This document shows, piece after piece, positions 47,146-57,891 of a stretch of DNA of 64,000 nucleotides. Where the stretch lies: NCBI RefSeq assembly GCF_000764305.2, contig NW_025941696.1:62001-126000 (forward strand). Reading direction: 5' to 3'. Below the pieces are notes generated by a model that saw nothing but the letters and a program-made list of their open reading frames with translations, was not told the origin of the DNA and did no database searches. The translations under genes were made by a program, and so were the position numbers. Source of the stretch: Hyalella azteca (lineage: Eukaryota; Arthropoda; Malacostraca; Amphipoda; Hyalellidae). Each line of letters opens with the position of its first letter. Position 1 is the first letter of the stretch.

Positions 47146-48279
47146 AAGCAATTGCTTTATTAATTCAATCAGATAGAAATCAAAATATTTAATAATGGTT
47201 CTCACTATCGACATAAAAAATTCCAGACTATTTAATTCATTACAGTCTTATAATGAATGCTAAGGAATACAATTTTTCTTTTGTTCAAACTTGAAACTGA
47301 ACAAAACATCTATGCAATATCATACCCATTCAGGCATCGGCGCGAGCCATAATCCCACAAAACATGAAATATTCACTTTAAAATGTTAGCGTACACGATG
47401 TCAAAACAAATTCTTTCAAAGCTGAAGTAGGCTAATCCCATAAGCTCTTCCAGTATCTGTCATCTCCTACGATTATTCTCCCGATAACTTTTTGATCTCT
47501 CACAAACGAAGGGAAAAACTTGAATAAAAATAGCTTTCTTTCAGGCATAATTGCGTCCTGTGAAGTCAGCCTTAAACCATAAGACCATTTTCGTAAGATG
47601 TAGTTTCGTAAGACCATTTTTCATAAGACGTAGTGAGGCTACATGGGAAGCATCTAGCGGAAGAAATATCAATCAGAACACATGTGGTTTCTCCCAAAAA
47701 TATATACACTGCTTTAAGAATTGAGTAAAACTGGAGATGAAGAGGGACTTTTATTGTATGAGAATAGCAAGACTACGAGTAGAATAATTTGTTTACTAGA
47801 GGAGTAATAATTGAGCTGTAGGAAATGATCGTCAAACTTTGAGGCTCAGCGCATCATTTTAATTTGTTTAAGAGTGATTCGGGGGGTGACGTGAATAAAG
47901 GATCGATAGAAAAATATACAATGTGAAGCAGTCGAGGGCATTGCTGAGTATTTGTTATATTTCATTATGACCATTTCACATTTCGTGTCCAATTTATTGA
48001 CATGCGAAACTGTTCAATTACCAGTCATGTGCAAATGTGCATTACCTAAAGCACTTTTCTTAATTAGAAATGTATAGAAAATTGTACTTTAAAATTAATC
48101 AATGTTTTTAAAACTATTTCATCAGCATTCGCATTTAATTAAAATACAGTATTTCTTAATTGTGCCATCATCTGAACAGGCAATTTTTAAATATCAATCG
48201 TAAGAGTTTCTAAGAGACGTTTGCGCATATTTTGAAGCAACCGAATCGAAATTCCTTATCGGAGTAAATTTTATTGCTT
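47146..48279. other. AT-rich spacer, nothing supported
   Basis: No gene or repeat could be supported here. Confidence 0.5.
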
Positions 48280-49066
48280 AGACTCAGTTTTTGGGACATT
48301 ATTGACTCAGATCGGGGCATTATCATTTTGAAAGATGGCGTTTGCCTTCGGAAACGTCATCCCTCCTTTCCGAAGGAAAACGGCGTTTCCCTTCGGAAAG
48401 TGTTTGAACCATTGGGTGAACTTAGTCCTCTAAAATTCCTAAATAGTCACGGCTGCTGATTTATATGGTCTACGGATTTCTAAGAATTGGTATCCTAGAT
48501 CATCACAGATCCCCCATCATGTTTTCCGGTTGTGATAAGGCAGTCGGGATTACATGACCCTTTTGGCCGTCTCCAAACGTAAACTCGGCCAGAGGTTGGA
48601 AATAAGGTAAACGATGTTTTGTAAAAAAAGTCACATTTTTCCACTGCTCGAGAGACCAATTCTGGATGTTTTTCACCACTCTAAACGCTTTGCAGCATAT
48701 GTATTTGAAAACAGAGGTTCCATAGAATACAGATCTGTGCAGCTCTCGACGGACAGTCTCTATGGAATCTGCGTTCTGTATGTGTCCATTGAGGTGTGCA
48801 GTAATTTTAACATCCTGTGGTCTTTCAATTATCCCTCACAAGTCGATTTAGGTGCCGACGGTCTCTCTCAGACAATTTTGACTTTCGGCCTGACCTGTGC
48901 TTTACTGAGGACGTGTTTTCTTCTCTTTCAAAAGGTGTCATCCATTCGATCAAAAGATGTCAACCTAGAAACGTCGACCATTCGATCGGGTATTTTCAGT
49001 CACACTAGCACCTGCCGTACGGGCACCAACAATTTGGCCTCTTTGAAAGTCAGAGAGGTTTGCCAT
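48280..49066 (-). pseudogene. Tc1-like transposase pseudogene
   Basis: On the minus strand, an ATG at 49066 opens LSDFQRGQIVGARTAGASVT, the start of Tc1-type transposases (helix-turn-helix). After frameshifts and a gap come GRKSKLSERDRRHLNRLV (about 48890-48838), SIETVRRELHRS (about 48750), then GRVYVWRRPKGSCNPDCLI and KHDGGSVMI (about 48590-48500). Next are DYLGILED and VHPMVQ (about 48440-48405) and FQNDNAPI (about 48333-48310), which includes the second catalytic Asp. The first catalytic block (normally SDES) has decayed to YKTS and the third was not found. At least four frameshifts or stops are present. The element cuts and pastes DNA in its intact form; this copy is dead. Confidence 0.92.
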
Positions 49067-49072
49067 TTAAAG

Positions 49073-49080
49073 GTTATAGG
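49073..49080. repeat. Target site duplication, left copy
   Basis: GTTATAGG directly flanks the left end of the hAT-type element and matches ATTATAGG on the right at 7 of 8 bases. Eight bases is the length made by hAT transposases. Confidence 0.85.
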
Positions 49081-49104
49081 CAGAGTTGGGCAGCGCTACT
49101 TGGA

Positions 49105-49307
49105 AATGTAGCGGCGCTACCGCTACCGCTACATGCTCTAAATGTAGCGGGCGCTACCGCTACCGCTACATGCTCTAAATGTAGCGGGCGCTACCGCTAC
49201 CGCTACATGCTCTAAATGTAGCGGGCGCTACCGCTACCGCTACACCCACTAGATCGTAAAATGTAGCGCTCTACAGTAAAATGTAGAGCGCTACATTAGC
49301 CGCTACA
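49105..49307. repeat. Left subterminal 37-bp array of the hAT element
   Basis: Units of 37 bp at 49141, 49178 and 49215, each AATGTAGCGGGCGCTACCGC followed by TACCGCTACATGCTCTA, with diverged ends. TGTAGCGG and CCGCTACA make each unit self-complementary. Such subterminal motifs are often transposase binding sites in hAT elements. Confidence 0.93.
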
Positions 49308-49504
49308 ATGGCCAAAATTATTGGAAATCTCTAAATATTTATTGTTCTGCTATTGGGATTTACTCATTAACATATAATGATAATCAAACATTTTTAAAAC
49401 ATGTCAATGCAACTTTATTGCAATTAACTTAACCGAACTAGTATGGGTTACCCCTGGGTTAGATACAGTAAATAAAAGTTACAGTTATTTTTATGTTTTA
49501 CCTT

Positions 49505-49868
49505 CCCTACATGGAAAAAGTGTTTGCACTCGTTTGAAAGCTACAAACGAGACGCGTTCAACAAAGCTACAACCATAGATGTACATGAAATACTTTTTTG
49601 TGTAATGCATTCTTGAACTTTTATGAAATGATCATTTTATATCATTATTTACAAATAAATGGTATTTATATGTCATTATTTAGGTTAATTGCAAAGTGTT
49701 TGCACTCGTTTGAAAGCTACAAACAAGACGCGTTCAACAAAGCTACTACCATGGATGTTCATGCAATAGTTTTTGCGTAATGCAGTTGTAAAGTTATGTA
49801 AAATGAATATTTTATATATATATTTCTATTTAAAAAGTCCCATTTATAGCCTATTATTCACGTTAAAT
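49505..49868. repeat. Internal 176-bp direct duplication in the hAT element
   Basis: TGTTTGCACTCGTTTGAAAG begins at 49521 and again at 49697, a period of 176 bp. The first 100 bp of the units (with CGCGTTCAACAAAGCTAC) are well conserved; the AT-rich remainder is diverged. Confidence 0.88.
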
Positions 49869-50067
49869 TGAACATAAATAGGTCTAAAGACGCTTGCTGG
49901 TACCTTGAATGCAAATAATTGGCAATGGGAAAGCTTGGGCTACAATATCAAGACTTTTTGGGCATATTCTTCTGTTTTCAATGAATTTTACTTTATTTGG
50001 CTCCCCTGAACAATTTAAAAATCCAAAAACGCCATCTTAAAAAAATTATAACTCCAACAGTTTTTAA

Positions 50068-50309
50068 GCTACGGCAATGAGAGACATACCATTCGATTTG
50101 CAAAAACAATACCTAGCGACTCTAGAAGCCTTTTTTTGATATGTGCATGGTTTGAATTATATATGGGAGAGGGAGGAAGGTGGGGGTAAAAATGTGAAAA
50201 AAATGGGAAGAACGCGAAAAAAACGATGAGGAAAATGAAAAAATCGGGGCTCTACAGTTGCTAGATATTGTTGTTACAAATCGAATGATATGTGTCTCGA
50301 CACTGTAGC
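50068..50309. repeat. Internal inverted repeat in the hAT element
   Basis: The arm at 50068-50130 is an imperfect reverse complement of 50248-50309, about 75-80% by eye. It is best at ATTCGATTTGC against ACAAATCGAAT. A purine-rich stretch lies between. Confidence 0.75.
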
Positions 50310-50535
50310 ATGTGATTTGCAAAAGTAATAAACTTTTTTAGAGTACCCCTTATTTGCCGTTTTCTATTAATTCCACGTTTTCTTTCATTTTTTTAAATTT
50401 ACATGAACAAAAAGGTCTTAGATTTCTGTTTTACATATGTGTACCAAGTTTCAAAACGATCCGTCTGTAAACAAAAAAGTTTTGTTGGAGGGTAGCTGGT
50501 CCCCCTAAGTAAAATCTAAAGGCTTTGTCTATAAA

Positions 50536-50700
50536 TGTAGCGGTAGCGCTGTAGCGGCAAAACCTCGTATCGCTACTTAAATATGTAGCGGGCGCTACCG
50601 CTACCGCTACATTGCCTTAAATGTAGAGCCGCTACCGCTACCGCTACTGAAAATGTAGCGGCCGCTAGTAGCGGCCGCTAAATGTAGCGCGCTACTGCCC
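50536..50700. repeat. Right subterminal array of the hAT element
   Basis: Same motif family as the left array: TGTAGCGGGCGCTACCGCTA and AGCGGCCGCTAGTAGCGGCC, with less regular spacing. Confidence 0.9.
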
Positions 50701-50707
50701 ACCTCTG

Positions 50708-50715
50708 ATTATAGG
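50708..50715. repeat. Target site duplication, right copy
   Basis: ATTATAGG follows the CCTCTG end of the hAT element, pairing with GTTATAGG at 49073-49080. Confidence 0.85.
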
Positions 50716-52134
50716 TTAGGTTATAGACACACACATTTACTAAGAACATCGGTTCAAGTATATAATATCAATTAGCAGCAACTATAAACAATAAAACATG
50801 AAAATATGTCACGTTTTCATCTTTGTAACATGTTCAAAAATCACGAAATTAAAAATGTCAAGCGTTTCCCTTATTTTCTCCAACCCATACATACAGCTTA
50901 CAAATACGATTGACACTTGTCGCGCCTATGAAAATATGAAAAAACGCAAAAAAATCCAATTAGAATAGAGCAGGAGCAATGTAATCGAGGTCCGTGACCA
51001 CTTATATAATTCGATGCAACATAAATATATTATTTCTAGTAGTAAACACATTGCAGAGAAAGTTTTTTGGTCATGTACTGTGAACAAGAAAAAAATTGGA
51101 GAATCAGTGCACGCCTGGATCTTCCTGCAAATAAAATGTTTATTGTTGACCGCGTTAATTAATCAAATGCAATAAACAAAGCCGCATTTTTTCCTGAGAA
51201 CAGAGTAACGCTTCAAATACATGCTTTATTCCAATTCTCAATTACACATAAGAATATTACACGTATTTACATAATTTCAATTTCCGAAGATAATACTAAA
51301 AATATATTTAGTCATTCAACGGAAAATGATACGCACAGGTGAAAAAAATGGTCCATATTTGAAACGGCCAAGTAACTGAAGTTTAGCCTGGATAATAAAA
51401 ATTAGACGATGAAAACAATCAATATCACAAAGCCGAGCAAGTCATACAGTATAATTTCATACCTACCGGACTCGTAAAAAATGAGCATGCGATAGGTCAA
51501 CGCACAATAATCAATCGTAAACCACAAAGCAGCCACTATATACGAGAGGGTCAGCTCAGTGTGTGCATCGTTGAGGTTTTATTCGCAAATCGTCCAACGC
51601 CGACATCAAAGTAAAGCTTTTTCTGATGGCAATTTAACCGTGAAAGCGCAGCAGCTCGAATTAAAACTAATATTTTTTCATTCGAACTTCGAATCGACTT
51701 GTTCAGCGTTCAAGGAGAGTATTTGTTGCAGAGTCTTTTTTTAATATTGAAATGTTTCTACTGCAGCACGTCCTGAGTTGGTTTAGTTGAATGACATAGT
51801 CTTGTCAAATGCTAAACGCCGAAAGAGATGATTAAAAAATCTTCGTGTACATTTCATCATTTGAAAAAGAGCTAGCTATCAATTTTAGCTACTTGGTCGT
51901 TAATTATTTATTGCATGTCTCTTTCCTCCCAGTTTTGGCTGATATCTAATGTAATAGTTCGTTGAATCGTTACGAACGATTCAAGGAACTAATAATAGTA
52001 TTAATGATAGTATTAAAAAAGTCAATTGAATAGTATTGAAAGGGAAGTAGAAATAGACTGACTCATCGCCACCCAGGTGACTAACTCATCGCCATTTTTC
52101 CACTCGACTAGTAAAAAAATCTTTAAATTAACAG
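50716..52134. other. AT-rich spacer; displaced Tc1 upstream flank expected here
   Basis: The first bases should be the part of the Tc1 element upstream of its start codon, displaced by the hAT insertion. No Tc1 terminal repeat was identified. The rest is AT-rich with no supported gene. Confidence 0.4.
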
Positions 52135-52319
52135 GAGTTCTCAAAAGTACCAAAACTAATTCAGTACCAGCAGTGAAGCGGCGGAAAATGGAAGCAATTA
52201 AGAGGCCATGTTTGCGAGACAATAATCGAAAGGTAACGATGAACGAGGACAAACAATCAATGATTAGTTCTAAAGACTCGGTGGAAATTGATAGCCGTGC
52301 GCAAGATGACGATCCGTGA
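52135..52319 (+). CDS. Candidate exon, basic nuclear-type peptide
   Basis: The acceptor AATCTTTAAATTAACAG is followed by two bases of a split codon, 60 open codons and a TGA. The peptide starts VLKSTKTNSVPAVKRRKMEA, a basic stretch like a nuclear localisation signal. A good donor (CGAAAG then GTAACG) at 52233 would end an internal exon after RDNNRK. If the frame instead runs on, the tail is acidic and ends AQDDDP. No family is recognised. Confidence 0.32.
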
Positions 52320-53049
52320 CAAACTCTGATGGTAGCCTGTGATCTTGAATTCAACCCGAAGACAAACCTTTCTCAAAAAGTGCACACTCAAAAAATTTTT
52401 TAATAGGTCTTCTTAAGGCTGTGCGATAGATTTTTTTTTCTTCTCAAGACTGTCTATTCTATTTCTGGTGCAGTTAATGTTATTCATATGCTCTTCTGTA
52501 CCTTTAAATGATGTCATAATGAACGATGATATAATAATAATTTACTCATAATTATGCCATTATGAGCAAGCTGGACAGACTAGAATGATAAATATTCAGG
52601 CGATTATCAAATAGCATCTAATCATAATTTTTGGGCACGAATTGATCCAAAATTTAACACGATTTGACTTTCTTGCACGTCACAATCATATGAAAGATAA
52701 TAATGAGGCACAGTGAAAATCGTTGTCTGACATTCTGGCCAGCGCGACGTAACTAAAATTACTCAGGTACGAAGGCCAAAATATATTAAATGTGTAATGT
52801 GTAAGGAATATTGGTAATAAATGCAGTTTATTTATATGCCAGATAAGCTATTTTATCTAAAATAAATACAGCACAATATCAATATATGTAGACTCGTCTT
52901 GCCTCAAGATTAAAAAAAAAATTACCCAACTGCCACCGAATCAATTTAGTGTGAATATTGTCAAAATAGCCTCGCAAATAAGTGAGTGAGAAAACAAGTT
53001 GTGACTGCTCCAAGTGACATATTTCTCAAAAAACTTGTAACTATTTAAT
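52320..53049. other. AT-rich spacer, nothing supported
   Basis: No gene or repeat could be supported here. Confidence 0.5.
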
Positions 53050-53222
53050 TTACAGAAAATATAACTCTGCCGGCACCAGCCTGTCATCCACGGTCGGTTT
53101 GCTTCCTCGAGTGCGGATGAGCAACTGGAAAAATGTGTGAGGCAAGCACATGATTTGAGTGACATTGATCGAGGAGCGTGTGAAGTTGAGTCCAAGTGGG
53201 TCACAGGCTCGGTTGACTTCGA
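53050..53222 (-). CDS. Candidate exon, unknown protein
   Basis: On the minus strand, the acceptor-like CGTTTGTCCGTGCAAG precedes a split codon, 56 open codons and a TAA. A GTAAAT donor overlaps the last codon. The translation includes NRACDPLGLNFTRSSINVTQ with two N-glycosylation sequons (NFT, NVT). It continues with IMCLPHTFFQLLIRTRG and DDRLVPAELYFL. This could be an extracellular segment. A longer overlapping frame (52941-53438, 165 codons) in another phase is the alternative reading. No family is recognised. Confidence 0.3.
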
Positions 53223-54573
53223 CTTGCACGGACAAACGATATGAATTAGTGGGACATTAGACCGCCACTCCCACGAGGGATACTCATGAACCCTGACGAA
53301 TAAAAAGCCTTGTGGTCGCAAGCGAAGAAAGCCGGCGACCTGCATAGGCAATCTTGCAGTCCTGTTGCCCACATCAGGTAATCGCGATACTGTAATATTA
53401 TTACGCACAGCACATGAATATTTTCGTCGAGAGAACATTTTGACATCGTTTCCCAGGAAGCAGTGGTGAGTAACGCATTATGATATAAGGGACAATTAAA
53501 TTACAGATAGACTTGAGCTGGAATCTGCGTAATTTTTCTTGCCAAGCACAAGTGAAAACAAAAAATTCGTGACCTACTGGAGTATTGCCGGCCATTATGG
53601 TTGACGCCACCGAGACAAATAAGTGTTGGAAAAAAGGCTAACCTGCAATATAGTTGGCAAAAACACTGCATGATTATTATCGGAAAGTGAAATCGATTCA
53701 ATCTATAAACGGACTTATTCTTAGTTTGGCTAAGCGGACTTCAGTTTTACAATATATTCATTTTCAGAATTTGTAAACACGAGCATTCTAAAAACGCGTT
53801 GGGAGAATGTAAAATGAACCTCTTGTCATTTTTCAGCTGCATTTGCAAAATTGCATTGTGTTCGAAAGCCTATCAAATTCATTGTCAGAGCGGCACCGGT
53901 TTACCTTCCATTGGTAACATTATTGTATAAATTCATAGATTTATTTATGAATTAACAAATATTCTGAATAATTTACGTTGATTAGTTGATTTGTGATCCT
54001 GTTTCGACACTGATGACAACTGGAGAATAATACCGTCTCATCGTACTAACTTTATTTCTGCAGAAATGATGAATTTATCGAGTTTAAAAAGAGTTCCGTG
54101 GCCCTCGGTGCTCCGTTAGCGATGGCTTAAAGCAAAAGTCTGAAGCACACGTGTTGGCAACGACGGTTTTTCTGGTACCGAAGAAAAGATGCGCCGAGCG
54201 GAGTAACTATGAAGTTTTTCCTGTAGTCGGCAGGGCGGCTACGAGGCAAGGTTTCCGGAAAGCTTTCTTCATGAAAAAAGTTCTTGCCTGTTTGGTTCGA
54301 GCTGTAAGTTGTTTTTAAAAAAATTTGTCTCGAAATTCAGTCGCACAATTTACTTTATTTGTAACTCGTGAGTAATATTGTTTCATCGGCAAAGAATTAC
54401 ATAACAGCCGGCTAAAAGTCATCAATAAGGCTAAACGTAAATTAAATTAGCAGACCTCTTCAATTTAGTATTTATAATTAATATTTCATTCCAAAAATAA
54501 GTAAATGCTTACTCTCTTTACCTAGTTAATACACGAAAAATAAATAAATAAATATTGCTTGAGCCAAATTCAA
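53223..54573. other. Spacer, nothing further supported
   Basis: Overlapping minus-strand frames at 53246-53701 are not supported. The rest is AT-rich. Confidence 0.45.
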
Positions 54574-54675
54574 ACAAAATAATAAGACAGTAGAATAATA
54601 GTCTTAGACAAAATAATAAGACAGTAGAATAATAGTCTTAGACAAAATAATAAGACAGTAGAATAATAGTCTTAG
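54574..54675. repeat. 34-bp tandem repeat, three units, near identical
   Basis: Units of exactly 34 bp at 54574, 54608 and 54642 (ACAAAATAATAAGACAGTAG plus AATAATAGTCTTAG). Virtual identity implies a very recent duplication. There are no spacers. Confidence 0.97.
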
Positions 54676-55433
54676 CAAGGACTAGGAGGCTGTTGACGCT
54701 GAAGATGCGTAGGCACAGCATCAGGTCGCAGGTAAAATATCCAAGTTAAATTAAAGATGTGGTGGTAATTTTTTTGCAGCAGTTCACATTGTTTACGCCT
54801 AGGTTCACTGATACTACAATAGCTGCTGGTCTGTAACGTGAGGTAATGGCTGGGACATTTCCCTTTAAATGCTGAGCTGTGAAGCAATGCAGGCGTCGTG
54901 GGAAAAACTGCAGCAGGGCTCCTAAAAGTCCCGTAAGCTCCTACCGATCATTTGTTAGAATTACCAGTCGAGATTTATGCGGGGCTGCCTGCTACTGGGA
55001 ATTTATTTTGAAGACTAAAACTTAAGTTACTGGAACGCTAAAGTTTAGAACGCCGCTAAAATCGTTGTATGAAGCGTTTTGTTCGAGACGTAGATATCAC
55101 AAGTTGACCGATGATTTTATGTATGAGAAATAAATTTGAATTAAAAAGAGCATTGTACTACTTGAATTATATATGTACATTTATTTGAGAACTGAATAAT
55201 AAGTCTGTATTCGTATAAAAGATCACTATGATAGGGCCAATGAAATAAATTAAACTAATTATAAATGCACTGAACATTGACTTGGAAGATTATTCGTCGT
55301 ATTGATTTGTGATTACTGTCATACTGAACCGAGTAATGGAATAAATGGATTAGCTGCACATTTGAATTGAAAGACATCCGCGGACATTATTTCACAATTC
55401 GCAACTTTTACAATGTATTCTTCGAACTGCTGA
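54676..55433. other. AT-rich spacer, nothing supported
   Basis: No gene or repeat could be supported here. Confidence 0.5.
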
Positions 55434-55768
55434 TGGCTGACGAGACAAAAATACATATCCGAGAAGGCTGATGAGATAGAAATAAATATTCGAGAAGGCC
55501 GATGAGACATAAATATGTGTTCGAGAAGGCTGATGAGACAGAATTATATGTACGAGAAGGCTGATGAGTCAAATATATGTATATTCGAGAAGGCCGATGA
55601 GACATAAATATGTGTTCGAGAAGGCTGATGAGACAGAAATATATATTCTAGAAGGCTGATGAGACAGAAATATATATGCGAGAAGGCTGATGATACAAAA
55701 TTATATGTACGAGAAGGCTGATGAGTCAAATATATGTATATTCGAGAAGGCTGATGAGATATAAATAA
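55434..55768. repeat. 31-bp minisatellite with higher-order order, 11 units
   Basis: Eleven units of 31-33 bp of the form GAGAAGGCTGATGAGACAGA plus AATATATATTC. Units 3 and 6 are the same, units 5 and 10 are the same, and 4 resembles 9. The array therefore grew partly by copying blocks of several units. Minus-strand frames through it give repeated SHQPSR peptides, a by-product. Confidence 0.95.
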
Positions 55769-56379
55769 ACTCCTATGTAAATAACATTTTCTCGTGCGGG
55801 AGTTCGTTATAAAGCCACCGGTTTGAGCACCTCCATTCACTCAGCTGTCAGCACTCCATCAAAATAATTTGACAGAAAAAGCACATTTTTCTCAATTATG
55901 GTGTGAGCTCGAGAGCTGCTGAATAATAGCATCTGTCAAGAAACTTACTGAATATGACGGTTGGGTTTACACAAACAAACGTAAGCTTTTCTGTGACACG
56001 AGAAAAATTCTGTGTTCATCCACTAACGGTATATTAGTACTTAATTTATTTAGTATGTAATTCATACCAATTTTCTTTCTTTTGTTTTGCTGCAAATCCT
56101 GACAGACTTCAATCCTTATACCAACCAAATAATTAGAAAAGAAGATAATTTAAATTGATGTTGACAAAATTCTATATCCATTATATATGTGAAAATAATC
56201 AATTGTTTACATCGAGTCAAAAATAGTTGAATGCCTCTAACACCCATTCCAGTAATTATAATGACTTTCTTTAGGTTTGGTCCTATTGGTCGTTAGGTTT
56301 GGTAGCTATTGGTATTCTTTATATTAATTTTGCATTGAATTAAAAATAAACGACTATTTTTATACACAGTCTTGGCACA
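55769..56379. other. AT-rich spacer, nothing supported
   Basis: A short GGTTTGGT-CTATTGG duplication occurs near 56273-56312. Nothing else is seen. Confidence 0.45.
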
Positions 56380-56667
56380 AAAGCCTCACGAGGCACATCT
56401 GCCGGGACCGCGGCCATGAACGACAGCTACTACGCAGAGCTGTCATCTCTGTGACATAAGGAAGCGTCGGTGCGAACTGGAGCGCGGAGAAGACGAACTC
56501 TTTTTTTGAGAGGCCGAGTGACACTGGACGGCAGCTCGCAGAGATCATCTTCCAGAGCATCACAGCGCCTGGTGGCCGCGTTGAGGCTTGAGGCTGAAGT
56601 TATTTACGTGCTATCTGGACGCAACCGCGGCTACACTTCGCTTGTACGTAATTGCATTCGCAGATAA
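56380..56667. CDS. GC-rich island, probable but unresolved coding sequence
   Basis: This island is open in one plus-strand frame (56470-56667) and at least two minus-strand frames. On the minus strand, an acceptor-like AAATAACTTCAG opens two alternatives. One includes ATRRCDALEDDLCELPSSVT and ends in TAG after about 55 codons; the other runs 91 codons to 56360. The first is the more protein-like, but strand and frame cannot be settled from sequence alone. High GC by itself lengthens open frames. Confidence 0.25.
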
Positions 56668-56907
56668 ATTCTTCGGAGGAGCCGTGCGGTTACAGGCGTC
56701 TTGCACAACAGAAATTTGGACCACTCACGACTAAAAATCAATTAAAGTGTCTTGCTGGTCCAGTTAAGGCCTTACAAGAGAGGTGGGCGTGGAAGCCAGT
56801 CCAGTATATGTACACGACCAAGCGAGGTTGTGCCTGCACAGCGAATTTTTTGATATCGGGGGCGCTTGAAAGTAACAGTAGTTACATAACCGAGCGCATG
56901 GCGCCAT

Positions 56908-57460
56908 TTTCCATAAACAGCTTAAATCATAGGTTACCCCAATCTTACCCTCGAATATTACCAACAAAATTACCCAATTACCCCCGAATAAATCCTCATA
57001 CAATTTTATTACGAATCTCGACCACAAAACTTACCCAATTACTCCTGAATAAAACCTCCTTCAATAGTATTACAATCATTTACCCTCAAATCTTATCCAA
57101 CAAAATTAACCAATTACCTATGATCCTTCAATATTATTAAGAACAATTACCCCCGAATCTGCACAAACAGCTTAACAGGGTACCGATCATGAATCTTACC
57201 CAACAAAATTAAGCAATTGCTCCCGAATCATGAGTTAACGACCATTTACCCCGATTTTACTGCACTCTTTAACTGAGAATAACCTAGAGCGGCTACCTGA
57301 AAAATAGGGCAAGATTCGTGGTAAATGATCCTGTTAAGCTGTTTATGCAGATTTGGGGGTAATTGTTCTTAATAATATTGAAGGTAATTAGTTAATTTTG
57401 TTGGGTAAGATTTGAGGGTAAATGATTGTGGTGACCTATGATTTAAGCTGTTTATGGAAA
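56908..57460. repeat. Long imperfect inverted repeat (foldback)
   Basis: The right arm (about 57328-57460) is the reverse complement of left-arm blocks at 56908-56937 and 57072-57180. Matches are nearly exact, for example TTTCCATAAACAGCTTAAAT and TTCAATATTATTAAGAACAA. The left arm carries about 135 extra bases made of diverged tandem units built on TTACCCAATTACCCCCGAAT. The loop is about 150 bp and has one further unit. No flanking target duplication was found. Confidence 0.88.
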
Positions 57461-57891
57461 GTGTGACAATACACCCCTTTTGCTAGCTACTAGTAACCAT
57501 AAAACAATATCCCATGATTAATTCTCACAGCGTGCAGGAAAGAAAATTTCCTCAGCATGTCAGATTATAAATATATATGAATTCAGACAGCCAAAAAACT
57601 TAGTAGCATTGGTTCTTGCTTATTTCTGAGCGAGATGTGTTTGGTCCGCGTATTATAAATACTCGTACCTCGTTCAAGTATTGAGCCGTAACCATGCATG
57701 CAATTCAAATAATTGTCTTCTCATCCATTATTTCTCGGTTTACGCTACCAATCAATTAAATCAAATAATCTAGTCCCCCCAGGAGGCTGACGACCTCCAA
57801 GTCATCAGTGGATATCCAGGAACTTAGCGGGAAATAAGCCATGGTAGATCAGCAGCCGATCATCAGTCATTTAGTAACCACTCATATTCAG
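57461..57891. other. AT-rich spacer, nothing supported
   Basis: No gene or repeat could be supported here. Confidence 0.45.

Larger units (their letters stand above)
49081..50707. mobile_element. hAT-type non-autonomous element, 1.63 kb
   Basis: The left end reads CAGAGTTGGGCAGCGCTACT. The right end, reverse complemented, reads CAGAGGTGGGCAGTAGCGCG. This is a typical hAT terminal inverted repeat, flanked by an 8-bp target duplication. No transposase frame lies inside, so the element depended on another copy. Both ends carry arrays of palindromic GTAGCGG/CCGCTAC sequence. The interior holds a 176-bp direct duplication and an inverted repeat of about 62 bp. It is inserted 15 bp upstream of the Tc1 transposase start codon, so it landed in that older element. 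Confidence 0.88.

Noticed and set aside
48614..49111. A 165-codon plus-strand open frame
   Set aside because: It is the antisense shadow of the Tc1 transposase pseudogene and runs into the hAT element.
50711..50725. Telomere-like GGTTAGG
   Set aside because: A single short occurrence beside a transposon end, not an array.
55434..55768. Repeated CTGATGA strings resembling the hammerhead ribozyme core
   Set aside because: GAAA often follows within a few bases, but there is no room for stem II and no pairing flanks. The match comes from the repeat unit.
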